A stretch of 64,000 bases of DNA from Eleginops maclovinus (lineage: Eukaryota > Chordata > Actinopteri > Perciformes > Eleginopidae), in assembly GCF_036324505.1 (NCBI RefSeq), contig NC_086368.1, positions 17,721,878 to 17,785,877 of the forward strand, written 5' to 3'. The position numbers and the translations under genes were made by a program. A model generated the notes under the pieces. The model saw nothing but the letters and a program-made list of their open reading frames with translations. It did not search any database and had not been told where the DNA came from. Positions 1 to 14,126 of this stretch are shown here, in pieces. Positions within the stretch are counted from its first letter, which is position 1, and each line of letters opens with the position of its first letter.

Positions 1-3000
1 CAGGCACATCAGGCCTGCCACTGCGGCAGTGGTGGTAGCTATGGCTGGGATTATCCTTCCAGCGATGAGCTTACTCTGTGATGGAGACAGAGGAAAGTTC
101 ACTATGAAAATGCAATTCAATAAAAGAAGAATGATATGATCATACATATTGTCTTACAATGTGTTCAATGGTGCAAAATATATACTGTAGTATATACAAA
201 CAGTTTATTTACAAATGTTAGGGTATGTCATCTATGAGGTGCTTGTACTGAACTTGAATTTTTTAATGTGGTGTTTTTTAATGCTTCAGCTCCACTATAT
301 TCAGTGGCAAGTATTTAAGTGAGGGAGTACATAGACCATATAGTAAAAATAACCTCACAAACAAAACACTATATCACAGGAAAAGTCTTTTTTTTAAGTA
401 TAATTTTAAAATTGGTATCAAAAAATATTTAAAGTGTCAACAGTTAACAGAGTTATTGTTCCATACGGTATACTTTATATTTTCTAATACATTAATGTTA
501 AATTAGCATTTTAATGATGTATCGGGTTGGGGGGGGGGTCTGAAATATAATATTGTATAAACTGGTTGACAGTTTAATCTGCATTAAGCATCTTATTCAA
601 AACGATTTGATAACATCTCAAACAACAAAGTAATAACTAAGCCTATATCAAATAAAGTTAGTAGCATAAAAGGTTATTTTTATACTACTCTACTCTGAAA
701 TATAGTAGAACACTAGCAGAAGAACATCAGCACCAAGTTACTTTACAGTGATGTTGGATGTAATGCATAACAGTACAGCATTTCAGTGTATTTCACATTC
801 ATTTGATTATTTTACCTAAGTTCTGAAAAACTTGCCAAGGTACATTTGGCTTTTGGTGTTATCATATTGTATGTTTTGCATGTAACCAGGGTTAAATGGT
901 GAATAAAAACAAAAATAATTCCAAAACATGATGCTACATGTGGCAATCTCTGTAGGATTACACAAGGGTAACCCTCCCCTCACTCTTCAGGACCCATCCC
1001 CCATTCCTCCATCTGTCCTGGCGGTGTGTCTGCAGCAGCGACTGGAACAAGGCCTGGCTCAGGTGTCACCTCCCAGGCGACAGGTAAAGTGCTGTGATTA
1101 GTTCTGCCCCAGGGACAATGGGTGAGGCAGCTGTTTCTGTGGCTTTAGGGCAGGTGTGAGCAGCATTGACTAAAAACATGACCCCAAGGGAGGGGGAGCA
1201 GTGTTCATTGCTTTTAATAATATACGCCACCACTTCAGCTTGTTCCATCTTTAATATGTTTTCCCTTGCAAAGAGATTTGATTAGATGATGCACAGAGAA
1301 AAAAATGTTGACCTGGTGCCGAGAGGCTGCAGGGATTACATAGTTCTCCGCTCTCAGATTGGATGCAGCAACAATGTAGTCCATGTGGAAGTTATTGTCG
1401 TCATCCTGTATCAAGTGGAAAATAAACATTATTCAATTATATAACAAGAACCAAAGCTTGATGCATCAGACAAAATGTATCTGATTAAGTATTAATGTCC
1501 ATGCCTAGTAACACCCCTGCAGTCATATGATGCTCAGTTTGGCTGCTTTGAAGGCTTTGTTGTTGTGTCACTTAGATCACTCCAATATATGACTTGGTCA
1601 CCCCATCAGAATGCAGAGGACATCAGATTTCTGTTGTGATCGTGCCCAGTGAGGTCATGCCTCTGCTTCTGCGGCTCTACAAAGGCTAGGAAGGCGACTG
1701 TCACTCAGGGATGGCTTAAGGGGATGTGAGGAAGCTGCTAGCTGGCAACCTGATGCATTTGAAACCCTCCTACACACATTCCATCTATCCACAGCACAAC
1801 CTGGGCATGTGGGGATAAAAAATAATGAGGAGGGGGAGCATGATAGTTTGGGGATCTCGTTGTTATTCAAGATGACATTGGATATGTACCTGACATACCT
1901 TTTACACCTTCATTACTGCTTCTCCTGAGTCACTCAAACTGCCTGACAGTGATTTCTATAGCCTGACTAAATTCCTCTAACACCCAACTCTGCAGCTACA
2001 GCAACTGCACACTGACTGCTCCACTTCTATGATGAGGCATATGGTAAAGGTTTTGTCACTGTGACATACTGTTCGCCTACACTCTTAACTCCCATTAAGA
2101 TGACAAAAAAAGGTTTCCCAGGCAACCAAGGAATTGCATGCAGGGTGAATAGGTCAACAGGTACAAAAGGGATAGGTGAAGAGGACACATTTCTTATGTA
2201 AATATAATGATATTTCGGGATAAACATCCACAATAACTCAATATGTCATGAATAAACTACAACTGCATCGCATTCTGCATTTGTTTAATGTAATAGGAGA
2301 TAAGGTATAAGATATTAATATTTTCCTTGCTCCGTTGTTGAATTGTGAAGGAACACATTTACAAGAAACATACTATAGAAACTGGCTCATAACTTGAATC
2401 CAAAGTTGTTTTGGATTCTATTCAGAGTCTGATTTACTTTATTATGACTTGTGCTGAAACAACTGTTAAGGATACACCTTTGGGAAGTTGTTGTTTGTCT
2501 GTGCTCCCAGATCACTTTCTAGAGATACAGTATATAACTTAAGCTTTGCTGCCACAGACAATCTAAGGTGACAAGCCAGTGCTAAACCTGATTAAATGTC
2601 CATACAGTGAGTGATTATTTGTTAATAGGCGGTGAAAGAGATTGTGAGGAGAGACTGTGACTGACAGTCATACAGGGGGAAATCTACCCTCAGGACTCAC
2701 TTCAATGATGCAGTTGACACGTATGCAGACACTGTGTCTTTGTCCTGAGTTGTTGAATGAAATGCATTTTGCCTAAAGTGTTCTAATACAGCTCTTAAAT
2801 ATGAAATACATCTGTTCCATGTGAGCTGGCTGGAGATTATTATTTTTTCACCAATGTAATAATCTTTGGATTCATATATTTAAGCCCCAGGGAGTATTAA
2901 CAGTTAATAAAGAGCACAAGCAAGCTCTGTTTCACGAATGTTTTGAGCAAAAGCACAGATGCGGGTCACTAAGGATCCAAAGAAAAGGGAAAAAAAGACA

Positions 3001-6000
3001 TATTCTGAAAGCACCCATAGATCTGAGTGCAGCTCCCTGCTAACGCTAAGCCGCCAGTCTGTCTGTGGCTTCTGCGGAGGTGTCACTGTGCTCCCGCCCT
3101 ACCTTCTCAAAGTCAGTGGGGTACATCTGCATGGCTGAGCTTTTCAGAGACGGGGAGGCTAACTTTCCTTTCAGCTCTTCAAGTCTGGCTTTTTCTGTAG
3201 CATAGACAAAGACAGACATGAAAATAAAAGGGATTCTTCAAGAGAGTCAGTAGTAACATTAAATATCAGGGAATTCAAATAACTCACCGACATCATCACT
3301 GTCCTTTTTTTTGTCCTCCTCCATCTCCTTTTCAGTGAGGTGAATCTTCACGGAGGACTTGGGAGTGAAAGACGGTACGGATACTTTCTCTAAGGTTATT
3401 CTGATGGAAGCGAAGTCTCTTGTGCCGTTGATCCCGTAGATCTGCCCGTAGAGATTAGCTGCTGCCACAACATAATCCATATGGGTTCTCTAAAACACAA
3501 AATAAAAATATAAACTTCAAACTATATTGACAGTTTTGTCATATTTTAACAGAAAACACACTTTCCATATAAATACTAAATTGACTTACATGTCGTTGGG
3601 CATTTCTCATACATTTAGCTTTGTTTTTCTAATGACAAAGACAATCTTTAACAATACTTGTAATGCCTTTTAAATAATAATAGTTTTCAAAGCAGACCTG
3701 CCTGCAGGGTGAAACTGTAGACGCATCATTCTGTATACCTCAATGAAGGTGGTGCATTAAATCCATTCTACTTCTCTTAGTCATTTTCTTTCTCTTTCGT
3801 AACATATACTGGATGTGCACGCACATCGATCATCATCTCTTGCAGCAGTAACTACTGCTTACTTCACAGAAGCAATTTACATTTTACATTTATTCAACCT
3901 CTCTTCTGTAGTACACCACTGCACACTTAGTGAGTGAAACAATGCATGCATAAAAAAAGCTACTAAATATAGAATATATGAGCTTTTAATAGAGAATTTC
4001 TACAGCGGTAATTACCTAACCCTAAGCCTAACCAACACATACTGTAACAAATAATGAATGAATTAAAAGTGAAAACAAATACTTTAAAACAAAAATTTTG
4101 CAATAAACACCAAACAGGTGAAAAGCGTAATCACAGTATTACAGTTGCACACAGTATGCAGTCTTCACTTTGCAATTTGAGTATCTGTCAAAGTTCAGAG
4201 CTTATAAAATATAATATGATAACGTTTCATGCGGATGGAAGGGCAAACATAAACAGTAAAGCAGTCAGATAGCATTAGATGAGACAAAGGCTGAAGTACA
4301 GGTACGTCGGAAAAGGTGAGGTCAAATCATTAAGGCAAGGAAAGCATTTTATGTTGTCTGTGAATTTCAGCCATCAGTGCTTCATTACAACCTTTTGTTT
4401 AATATGAGAATAAGTAGAGATTATCTTGGCTATCAATGATGTGAACGTGATAAGACATAATTATCTGCCTTTCAATATCCATATGCATGTTTAGTGGCAT
4501 TCACAGATCACATAAGAATCCAGTATACAGTGAAAGTCGGGAACAGTTGCTATCACATCAGATAAAGAAGGAATGCTAACAGTCGTCAACAAATACTGTG
4601 GGCATTTCAATGATTCCAGTCCACTGTTTTAGGGTGCATGTCAGGATTACTACTGCATAAGCAACAGGAACAGGCACTACTCACATTGTTGGGGTCAAAG
4701 GTCAGTGGGTGTGGGCATCGCTTGGATCCAAACCAGAAGGGTTGACCAGCAGCAGTCTTCTAAAGGGACGCAGAAGAAAATCGTTTTTACAGTTAAAAGT
4801 CAAAAATATTGCATTTACATATTTTTATTTTACATAACCACAAAGCTCACCGTAGTTCTTAATAATATCACAGTGACACAGGAACATTTTTGTCCCTCAA
4901 CTAAAAAGGGATACATTTTTATATTCCAAATGACTTTATTTTTAAGAGGAATTTTAAGCTCAACCATTTCAACACACATTATGTACTACTCGATAAACTA
5001 GTCCTTCACATTTTTGAACCAGCAGGAGGATTCCCATAGTACTGCCAGACTAATATTGCTATCAGTCGTGTGTTGACAACACAATTTGTATGTCTGATAA
5101 AGAAACAAAGAGACTGAGGGCTTTGATGTTTCCAAATGGTCCATATGCTGGGAGAAGGAGAGTCCTGTGGTGCGAGTTCTCACAGCAGGGGGGTTTTCTA
5201 TAGCAGCCAAAAGGCATCCACTGTATTCTCCTTTTCACAACCAGGATCAGACGCCTTCAGGGTTGATCCTTATAAAGGTTAATACCAATAAGTTTAAGAA
5301 TGTATAAGGTGTTCCTATGATACAAATAAGACTAGTCAAATGTAGAACCACTTCGAGGATCTGTTCCTTCATTAGTAAATAATAGGTTGACTTTTGAGTT
5401 TAGAGTGTTTATTAATAAAAACAACTTATTTTTCTTATGTGCTAAAAAAAACCCTGAAATGTTTCCTTTACGCCATGTCTTAAATTGACTTTATTTAAAA
5501 CATGGAAAACTAATTGTCTTCAGTTAACTAACCAGTCAGACAAACTGCAGTAATTTAATTAACTAGAAGTGGGCTGCTCACTGTAATGAATGGGTTGGCA
5601 TAAAAAATATGGAGCCTTTTATCTCTAATGTCATTTTAGTAGAAAGTTCAAACAGAATGACACTCGCTTCTATATGGAGGCTCACATTCATAAAATAAGC
5701 TGTTATGTTGAAAGAGTGGCCATCTGTCATGTTTGTGTACCTGTATTTGTCTGGTTGGCTTGCAAGCGTTAAAAACAGTTGCCTTATCGTAGTTCCTCAG
5801 AAAGTTTGCGGTCAAAAGTCACCTTGCAGGATGACAAGGAAACCATAACTCCTGTACGTATAATGCCATTAACCACAACAGCTATGGAAGGAAAAGGAGA
5901 AGCAACAGCATATAACCATAACTGCCACAGAGCTTATCTGAGGTGTTTTTGTAACGTTTAACAATCATTTTAGGAAGGATTTTATATTTGTCTCAATGCA

Positions 6001-9000
6001 AATAATGCCCCACATGAAAATAACTATTTTTTAAGCAAAATGATAGCAAAAGTGTAGTTTTTTCTCAAGGGAAATGCAGGGGGAAATCATTCTTGGACAG
6101 AGGAATTTCTTTAACCCTGCAGGGACACTAAATGAAAGTAGAAATGGCCAGTTGCTGGACTGACGTTAGTGATCGTTTGTTTGGGTTGATACTGATCCGT
6201 GCCCCCCCAGGTGTGACAGCATGATGTGACATCACTCTGTCTGCATGCTTCACCAGATTACAAACCCTCAGAGCCGCTCAAAGATATTTATCAAAGATGG
6301 ATTTCAGTGGTTTCAGCTTTCTAACAAGGTTAATAGTGGTTCTTAAGCCTGGGGAAATATGCTCCAATACACAATGAAGTGAAATGTAAAGAATTAAAAA
6401 CTGACTCGCTTTCTTTTTGTGCTAATGCCACAATGAAGATTTTAGTTGATTTGTTTGCGAGGACCTTACCTAAAAACAGTGACCCTCTGTGTGCATAAAC
6501 ATTATTCACAGCTTTATGAAATGTGGTCTTAGAGAATTATATTTCCTCTTGTGTGATTTTACCTCTTCAGGAGGGAAACAGTGCAGAAGCTGGCGGATAT
6601 CATTGTTAAACAGAGTCTCCCATTTGCACCGTGCCCAGCCCACACAGTCGTCCCAGCTTGTTGGACGCTGTCCTCCAGCTTCTATGTTCACCAGGCTGCT
6701 CAACAACCCCTCAAGAGCCTCCAGGGCCTCAGCGTCTCCCAGACCAAGAGTCCGAGGCAGAAACTCTAGATCTCTGCAGAAAACAATACAGGAATTCTTT
6801 CTTCATTTAATGACAGACATAAAGTATACAGGAGGTAATCATTAGATGTGAAAAAGGCAAGACCTGACAGGTATCCTCAACCTTTCTGGTTGTAAAATAC
6901 ATTCTCATAGTGTAACCTTCAGAATAAAAGCTTTTTTTTTCAGGCAGGAAAAGACCAGTTGCACAGTGGCACACACTCGAACTGGAAAGCAGAAAAGTGT
7001 TTATGGAAACATATTAGATTTAGGAAAGCACAGAGCAGAATGACTAAACAGATCTTAGTTGATCTGGGAGTAGTCTTGCTAGTGACTCAGAGGGTATTCC
7101 TTTGACGCATGGCTGTGTACTAATAGGAAGGAAAGTAAGTAATCTTGTAGTGTACTGGTCAGTGAAACTTCAAACCAGACACCTGGACAGTTCATGTGCC
7201 ATTATCATGTGTCAGCTAAACATTCACAGCCTTGCACTGAAAAAACAAAATGGGATCTGCCTCCTCTGTGCGCAGTTACACCTAAACAGGTCTAAACAGG
7301 AACATTTAGAGTCATAGTTCTGCTTACAGCTCCACAGGTGGGAGGGTAACACAACAACATGCGACTGTATTTTCCATAACCTCATCATCAAGGGCTTGAA
7401 TTTACTGGACTACAACATTTACCTGACCCGCCTTGTGAAAAAGTCCTGAGCACTTTTCCATCACTGCAACACAAAGAGACCTCAGAAGCACATAATACAT
7501 GCTCCTATTTCTACACATCAGTGTGGCGGGAGAAACTTTAATGGCTGTGTTGACCGACAATGGCCATTATCTGCTCTAGGCATTCACATTTGGCTTCAGT
7601 TTAAAGCTGCGAGAAAGTGCTTCACAATGAGGGGGGAATTACATCAAATCTCACAAAAACAAACAGAGACATCTCAAAACATGGCGGGATTAGAGGGGCT
7701 CCGGAGCCTCAAAGCTCAGATGAAGTTTTGGCCTGGGGGCTCAAATCTGTTACTGTGACATTATAATTAGATTGACATGTTTTTCATAACAAACTCTGAG
7801 ATTCACAAGTCAATTAAATATCACATCTCAACTAAATATATACTGTATATCAGCAACATACTGACAAAGCATTTTGCCATCATATAGTACTTTCTATATT
7901 GCATTTTATCAAATTATTCAGAACGTTTTCTTAACCAGAAAGCCTCTAATTAGTTGATACACTTGTATTTTCAGAAAATAATTTGAGCTGCTAGATAGCT
8001 GTAATGTAAAAAAAATCTATTTTTACTAGGAGTTTACTGCTAAAAGGCAACCACATGTTTTCCTGTTTATAAAACTAAATAATGAGCTTGAAGCACTTCA
8101 TTAGTTTTGTAGGTTTGCTGGAATGCTTTGTAGGTGAGCAGAAACTGATTGTTAAATGAGCAAGTAGTGGTAATTAAGTGTCAGCAGATTGGCAGCAGAT
8201 TGGTAAATGCAATTAAAAACGTTTTTTGGAAGCCACACTTGTTGTGGAAAAAAGTTTAACCACATGGAGGATGGCGTCATATCTTACCTCAGGAAAAGAT
8301 TCACTTTTTCAGGTGCTTGTTTGAACAGTCCTTCAAACTGGTCTCTGGCCCACTGTAAAACAATATGTACATAAAATACAATCAGGATAATAAAAATACA
8401 CTGACAGAAACATTTAGAGGAAAATATTGCAATGGCAATTGGTACATGCATGTCATGTCAATCATAAGGATTCATTTTGAATCTTTAACTTTTCATTTGG
8501 CACCATCATCTGGTCATTATAATGTTTCCAATATTTGTTAATACCTGCAAAACATTTCCATCAACCTCAGCTATACTTTTTGTTTTGTAACATTAGGAAG
8601 TGTTATTACAAACAGGTTATATTGTCAAGTTAAGAATTTACAATTACATCCTCAGAGACTATTCATCAGGTTCTAGTCCTGTAAAATACTTCTTCCAAAA
8701 CGTGTTTTCAACATTCTCAACCTCTATTATATTTAAATGAGGTGGTTCAGTGGTATAATAAAAGTAAAAAACAACAGATTATAGGTATTGTCTTTTTCTT
8801 GCTCTGGTCATTAAGTGTAGGTACTGAAGCAGTAGGAGGAAGATCAATCATTGTAACTCAAACAAACAGCTCAATTATAGGTTTACAAGGTACCTGCAGG
8901 GTGTGCTCAATGCGGTGAGGGAAGTTCTTGAGTGTGCAGAGCGGGATGGCATCATCAGAATTCGATTTGTCCGGGCCATAAGACTCTGTCAGTTGAGGCA

Positions 9001-12000
9001 CCACCACCAGAGTGTGACCCTTACATCCTAAAGTTCCTCCTTCCAGCAACGGTTTGTGGTGTTGCACACAGCGTCCATCGAGATAGACTCCTGGGAATCA
9101 GAAAGAGCAATCAAAGGCTTTTGTACTAAATGTTGTACAGCTCCGGTATATTTACGGTTGTAATTAGAATTAAAATAATGGCGAGGAAGTCAGAGTAAGT
9201 GCACTCACTGGCTTTTACATTATCAAGGGCTGCAGCCACTCCATCGAGACCCATGAAGAACTTGTTATCATACACTTCTTCACTGTCAGGGTCCAGGCAA
9301 TTCTGGTGAGCAGTGATTTTCATCGCCGGGTTCATTTCTCGCGCAGCTTTGGCCGCAACGTCCGATTTTGGTTTCTGTTTATTTAAAGATGAGCAAGTGG
9401 TCAGTGTCTTTAAGAGATAATGTCTTTCAGCAATGTAGAACACAAAGAGATGGAGGGTAAAGTGAATACAATGTTATTTCATGTGAATATTGAGAATTGT
9501 TTCTTATCTATCAAACGGCTCAAATAAATCAGCAACATCTAATGCCTAAAGAAAACATATACACTGTCTCATTGCTCTCTATTATATAATGCTAGAATAA
9601 ACACAGTTTTTTTCCAGAATCTCAGAGCATTCAATTATTTTTTGTCAACATACCCTTTAGTTGCACTCAACTATGTGTTGCGTAAGTTGTTTAGACACTG
9701 GGAGTTGTTTACCCAGATGTTAGTGATCAAGTGTCTGATATACCACTAAAGTACACACAAAACAAAACTGCCACAAATGATGGAACATGTCATCAATGTG
9801 TAATCTGACACAACCTATCTCAGACAGTGACTTTAGCCCCCCCAACCTGTCCTATTAGTAAAGCCCTCTGACCCTTCCACTTAACCAGGTCAAACAAGAA
9901 GTAGTGATCTATGATGGCATGTGATGTTCTTCATCACAGAGGAGAGGTTGTGTGTTTTCTCACCCCAATATCATTAGACCTGAACAAGAACTGTCGATTC
10001 AAGTTGGATCTTTCTATGAAGTCCATGTCTGTTACGGTGATGTTCCCTTCTTCTCCTGCACTGAGCCCAATGAGGGCAAAGTTTTTAAGAAGCTCACATC
10101 CGATAGCACCAGCTCCAACCTAGACAAAATACAAGAGAGATACTGTGTCAGACTTTATTAGCTTTTGATATGCTCTAAAGATTAAAGACTATTATTGCAC
10201 ATTCAGGGCTGCTGCAATCTTCAACAAATATTTATGATTATCAATTAATCTGCCTAATAATTTAAAGATGAAAACATTTCATCCCAGTTTCCAAGGATTT
10301 GTCTTTAAATTTCTTGTTTTGACAGTCCAAAATCCAAAGATTAACATGAATTTAAATAGACAAAGGCAAGATATCTTCATCTAAAAAACACACATTTTTC
10401 ACGATACATTTCTTTAAAGATTATTAAATTATTACAAAAATGTTTCTGTCAATCTGCTCAGCGACTAGCTGACTAGTGGTTGCAGCTCAGTTGCACATTA
10501 CATGTCAAACTCCTTGATACATTGCATGCCTTTTTTACGGTGAAAAAAGGAACACGTGCACGCACTCCCTTTTTTCCAAACAACACACAACAGTAACAAA
10601 ATAACACCTCTAAAAGGAAACAGGGAAAGGGTTTGGCACTGTTGAATGGCCTCTGCACACCAAGAGGTCAACACTGGCAGGAAATGCCGACCATATCACA
10701 GCCGTTTCCTGCATGTGCCATCATTAACACCAGACAAATGAAAGGAAAACACAGATGGAGCGCCTGTATTTTCTTGCAGAGTGTGCTCCCTGCTGGACAA
10801 ATACCAAACCTGCCCTCACCAGGAAATACTTCTGCCTTTCAATCTTCTCCTGGAACGCTGGGCCAAACACGACAATCTGTCCATCGTACCTCGAGCCTTT
10901 CTGTCAGAGAGGAAATACCAAAATGTATTTTGAGTTTACATCAGAATTCTCATAAAATGTTCCTAATTGATATATGTGACTTGTTTAAATGGAGAAATAT
11001 CCTCACATACTGCTGAAAAGGAGCACTCTGCCAGATGGTCCTTCTCTTCAGGGAGGCACTCAAGTGCGTCAAAATATAGCCACTGCTGAAGAGGCGTAAA
11101 TTTCCCACTACACGCCTGCAGGTACAGTATAGAGTGCACAGAGCAAACACAGTCAGCTATAAGCAACTCCAAGTACTACATTACATATTTTTAATATACA
11201 CAATGTAAAAATAGCTACGTTATACCCTATCAAAAACTTCTACCTTTGAACTAACCTTAATAACTTCCTGAGATGCAAGGCCTCCAATGAAAGCATTCAC
11301 AGGAGCCAAGTCACCCTGTGCTGTGAAGGACAGGATTCTCACAGCAGCTTCATCCAGCTGATCCAGCTGGGCAACTGTATTCAGCTCTCTCACTATGGCA
11401 AGCAGGGCATCTGCATCTGACTGTGTGGGATTAATCATGAAGAACTAAGTGAAAACAGTTCAATACATTACAGCTTTTAATGATTATGATAAAACACCAT
11501 ATCATATTAAACTTGTTTTGGGAAATACATGGGCTGGTTTTTAACCTTCACAGACCTGATCCCAAGGATTAGGGCGTCTCTTTTCTTTCTTCACAAAGCC
11601 ATGGAGGGCTTGGAAAGCCAAATGCAGGGTGTTATGCCTCGATATTTTTCCATAATCATTCAGTTTCAGCAGCTGATGGTCCAATAGAGCCGCACTCAGC
11701 GGTTTCTGCAATTGGTGTTGTACTTATTTTATTTACAAATGCAAAAATCAAAGAAAGTTCAAATTGAATCTGGATACTTACAAATGTTAGCATGCAGGGC
11801 TGTTTAACCTCCGTCACTACTCCACCACGTTCATACTTAGAAAAGTTTGAAGTGTCACATATGCTGAAGGAGTATGGCCCTGATGAAAGAGTTGACAAAT
11901 GATACAGACACAAATAATTGTCATCACAATTATTACTTTCTACTGGGATGCTGCTTGGAAAGGTTGTGTGGCACATTGAGTGCCATATGGCTGATCATAA

Positions 12001-13910
12001 CTAAACTCTGTTTTGCCAGTGACAGCAGCTGAGGAAAGAAACTGCGACTCTTGGTAACACTTACCACAGACTTTGATCTCAACAGGACGGATGCTGTTGA
12101 GCTCCGTCATCCCTTGCACTTCTGAGAAGAAAACTATAGAACCATCTGAAAATCGATGCTTCTGATCATCTGTGCAGAGCACCAGTCCAGGATTGCTCTA
12201 AAACAAAGGCATGTTGACAACCTTCATAGTTGAAAGACATGTTATACTAATAACGTTTTAGTATGTCTATTTTCACGAAAACCTATAAAGAAATTTGGAA
12301 TTATCACAATTTTAATCAGGGATATCCATATAAGCAGATATTTGTAATATTAGGATTTGTTAGAGAGGTTTTTAATATGAGAGAGACATAAAACAAATGG
12401 AGGGTATTACCTTTGAGACACTTTGTATCATTGCCGATGCGGGCCTATCTTCATCCTGGTCCAAGACCTCAAACTGCTCCCCAAAGTCACAGAACAACTG
12501 ACTGTAAAATAAAACGCACTGATTCAACTTCTCTGTTCCATGTTCAAGTGTTTTTTTGACCGCTTGTCTTGTCCACTTACCCACAAAGTCCTTTGGTGTC
12601 TGCTACAATGAACTTGATTCCTTGTGAATGGCAGAGATCCCCAAAACGCTTCTGGTCGTCCAGTGAAGAGTCAGTGACGACCACCACCTAAAAAATGGAC
12701 AATTCCCTCAGATTGTGTTTCACTAAAATCTGAGTTTAAGATGTTTGACCAGCATTTTTGCACATCACAGCTATTTTAGAAGGCAATTGCTGTCCAAAAT
12801 GCAAGTTACGCAAGTGTGGCTTTGAAACCTTAAAACATTCAAGGCACATACTGAGAATACTTAGAGTGGACATATCTAACTATCTCTAACAGTATATCAC
12901 ACTGTTTCATGTGAAAAAAGCCATGATGCACCTCATATTTAATACCTGAAATTGCAGTAGCAGTTTCTCATCCAGGGGTCCGGTGTGGGCATACACACGC
13001 ACATGTGGGTTCAGGGCAGACAGCTGTTGCAGGGAACATGTGGCTCGGTTTTGACCAAGATCGGACTCCTTTAGGAAAAACTGGTGGGAAAGGGAAATTA
13101 CCGGTTGACAGATGATCTCAAGGTTCACCTGAGTATCACAGTGATTTATCTGTGAATGGGTTTGCTCAGATGCCACTTGTTTGAATGCATTGACAACATT
13201 TCCATCTAAACCAAAAACGACCCTCAAAAGTTGTTTTATGAAGCAGCTTCTAAGAAGTTCACTGCAGATTTTCTTTCAATAGCTTCCATGTCAAAATAAG
13301 AATCAAACAATACACATATTATTTTGTTTAAAAAGTCTGGATTTTTTTCTATAGGTTCCATATCATGTGACACGGTGTCTACTGTCCTGACCAAGAAGAC
13401 AGTGTGAATGTCGAATATGTTAAAACTAATTTAACATCTCATCATCACAACCGGAAGTTACAGCTGGCTGATTTGGCAAACAGTTCCGTTTGATCTAACG
13501 AGAAGTTGTTGACATATCACATCACAGCATATAATCTAAAACATACATCTCCTTAAAAACCACATATGAATTAACACGTTAACAGCACACAGGGTAATTA
13601 CCTGGGATGAAAGGTCGCTCCACGCTGCCTTGCCTTCATCCTGTACGGTGACAGATTTCACTCCGGACAGGATCACATTTTTGGCTATTTCTACCCCAAG
13701 ACCACGCATGCCTGCTATGAGTACACTGGCTGAGCCCATCCGCTGCATCGCGTCGTGACCCAGAACATACCTGTGCAGGTGAAAAAAACCGGTGGATCTA
13801 TGGACTAGCAGCTTTTAAAGGTACATGTTTCTATCTGTTGATTGATGTGCGGTAAATACTTACAGCTGTCTGGAGTACAATCCTTCATCGATTTCAACGA
13901 TTTCGGACAT
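1..13910 (-). CDS. uba7: uba7: ubiquitin-like modifier-activating enzyme 7 (ISG15/ubiquitin E1), 3' end off window
   Basis: E1 enzyme that adenylates a ubiquitin-like protein (ISG15 in mammals) and holds it as a thioester before transfer to an E2. Exons in gene order: 13864-13910, 13602-13770, 12946-13080, 12581-12687, 12411-12501, 12065-12197, 11782-11879, 11556-11705, 11256-11444, 11011-11115, 10820-10900, 9964-10119, 9209-9374, 8894-9090, 8288-8352, 6563-6773, 4685-4759, 3288-3489, 3103-3194, 1313-1405, 1-75. All join in frame (879 codons) with GT-AG introns. The start is ATG at 13910 ([16 protein letters not shown]). Visible parts: inactive adenylation half ([12 protein letters not shown]...), active Rossmann motif GAGAIG near residue 437, and catalytic Cys near 594 in PLCTLKNFP. 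The ubiquitin-fold domain is missing only because the window ends. Several stretches resemble UBA1 as much as UBA7; synteny with mst1r, camkv and rbm6 and the upstream ISRE favour uba7. Confidence 0.86.
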
Positions 13911-14048
13911 GTTGCACTTGTAGTCTCCAATATGAGATGACCAGTTTCAAAAGAGGGATCAGCTGGAATGACAACCAAACACTTCCAACAAGGAACTAAA
14001 CGAAAGAGGGGTGTGACATATCTCGAGATGACCGTTTAAAGACAAGTA

Positions 14049-14063
14049 TTTCACTTTCGTTTC
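14049..14063 (-). promoter_or_regulatory. Interferon-stimulated response element (ISRE/IRF site) upstream of uba7
   Basis: On the uba7 strand the sequence reads GAAACGAAAGTGAAA. It contains a perfect GAAANNGAAA IRF core (GAAAGTGAAA) with a third GAAA next to it. It lies about 140 bp upstream of the uba7 start codon, where a core-promoter ISRE would be expected. Mammalian UBA7 is an interferon-induced gene. The site is seen directly; binding and induction are inferred. Confidence 0.7.
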
Positions 14064-14112
14064 AAAAGAAACTTGTTGTTGTTTTTATGCCAAAACATAT
14101 TTAGGAGGCTGG

Positions 14113-14126
14113 CCAGTAGAGGGCGC
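14113..14126 (+). promoter_or_regulatory. CTCF-like motif between uba7 and mst1r
   Basis: CCAGTAGAGGGCGC fits the CTCF core consensus CCASYAGRKGGCRS at every position. It lies about 200 bp upstream of uba7 and 3.4 kb upstream of the mst1r start, between two oppositely transcribed genes, so an insulator role is plausible. Occupancy is unknown. Confidence 0.5.

Noticed and set aside
1066..1248. Small minus-strand frame within uba7
   Set aside because: Lies in the intron between exons 1313-1405 and 1-75, which splice in frame to give the expected [12 protein letters not shown] sequence.
2113..2126. X-box-like GTTTCCCAGGCAAC in a uba7 intron and GTCACCAAGGTAAC at 51313
   Set aside because: The central AT of the palindrome is CA or AA; treated as background rather than part of the 33-39 kb cluster.
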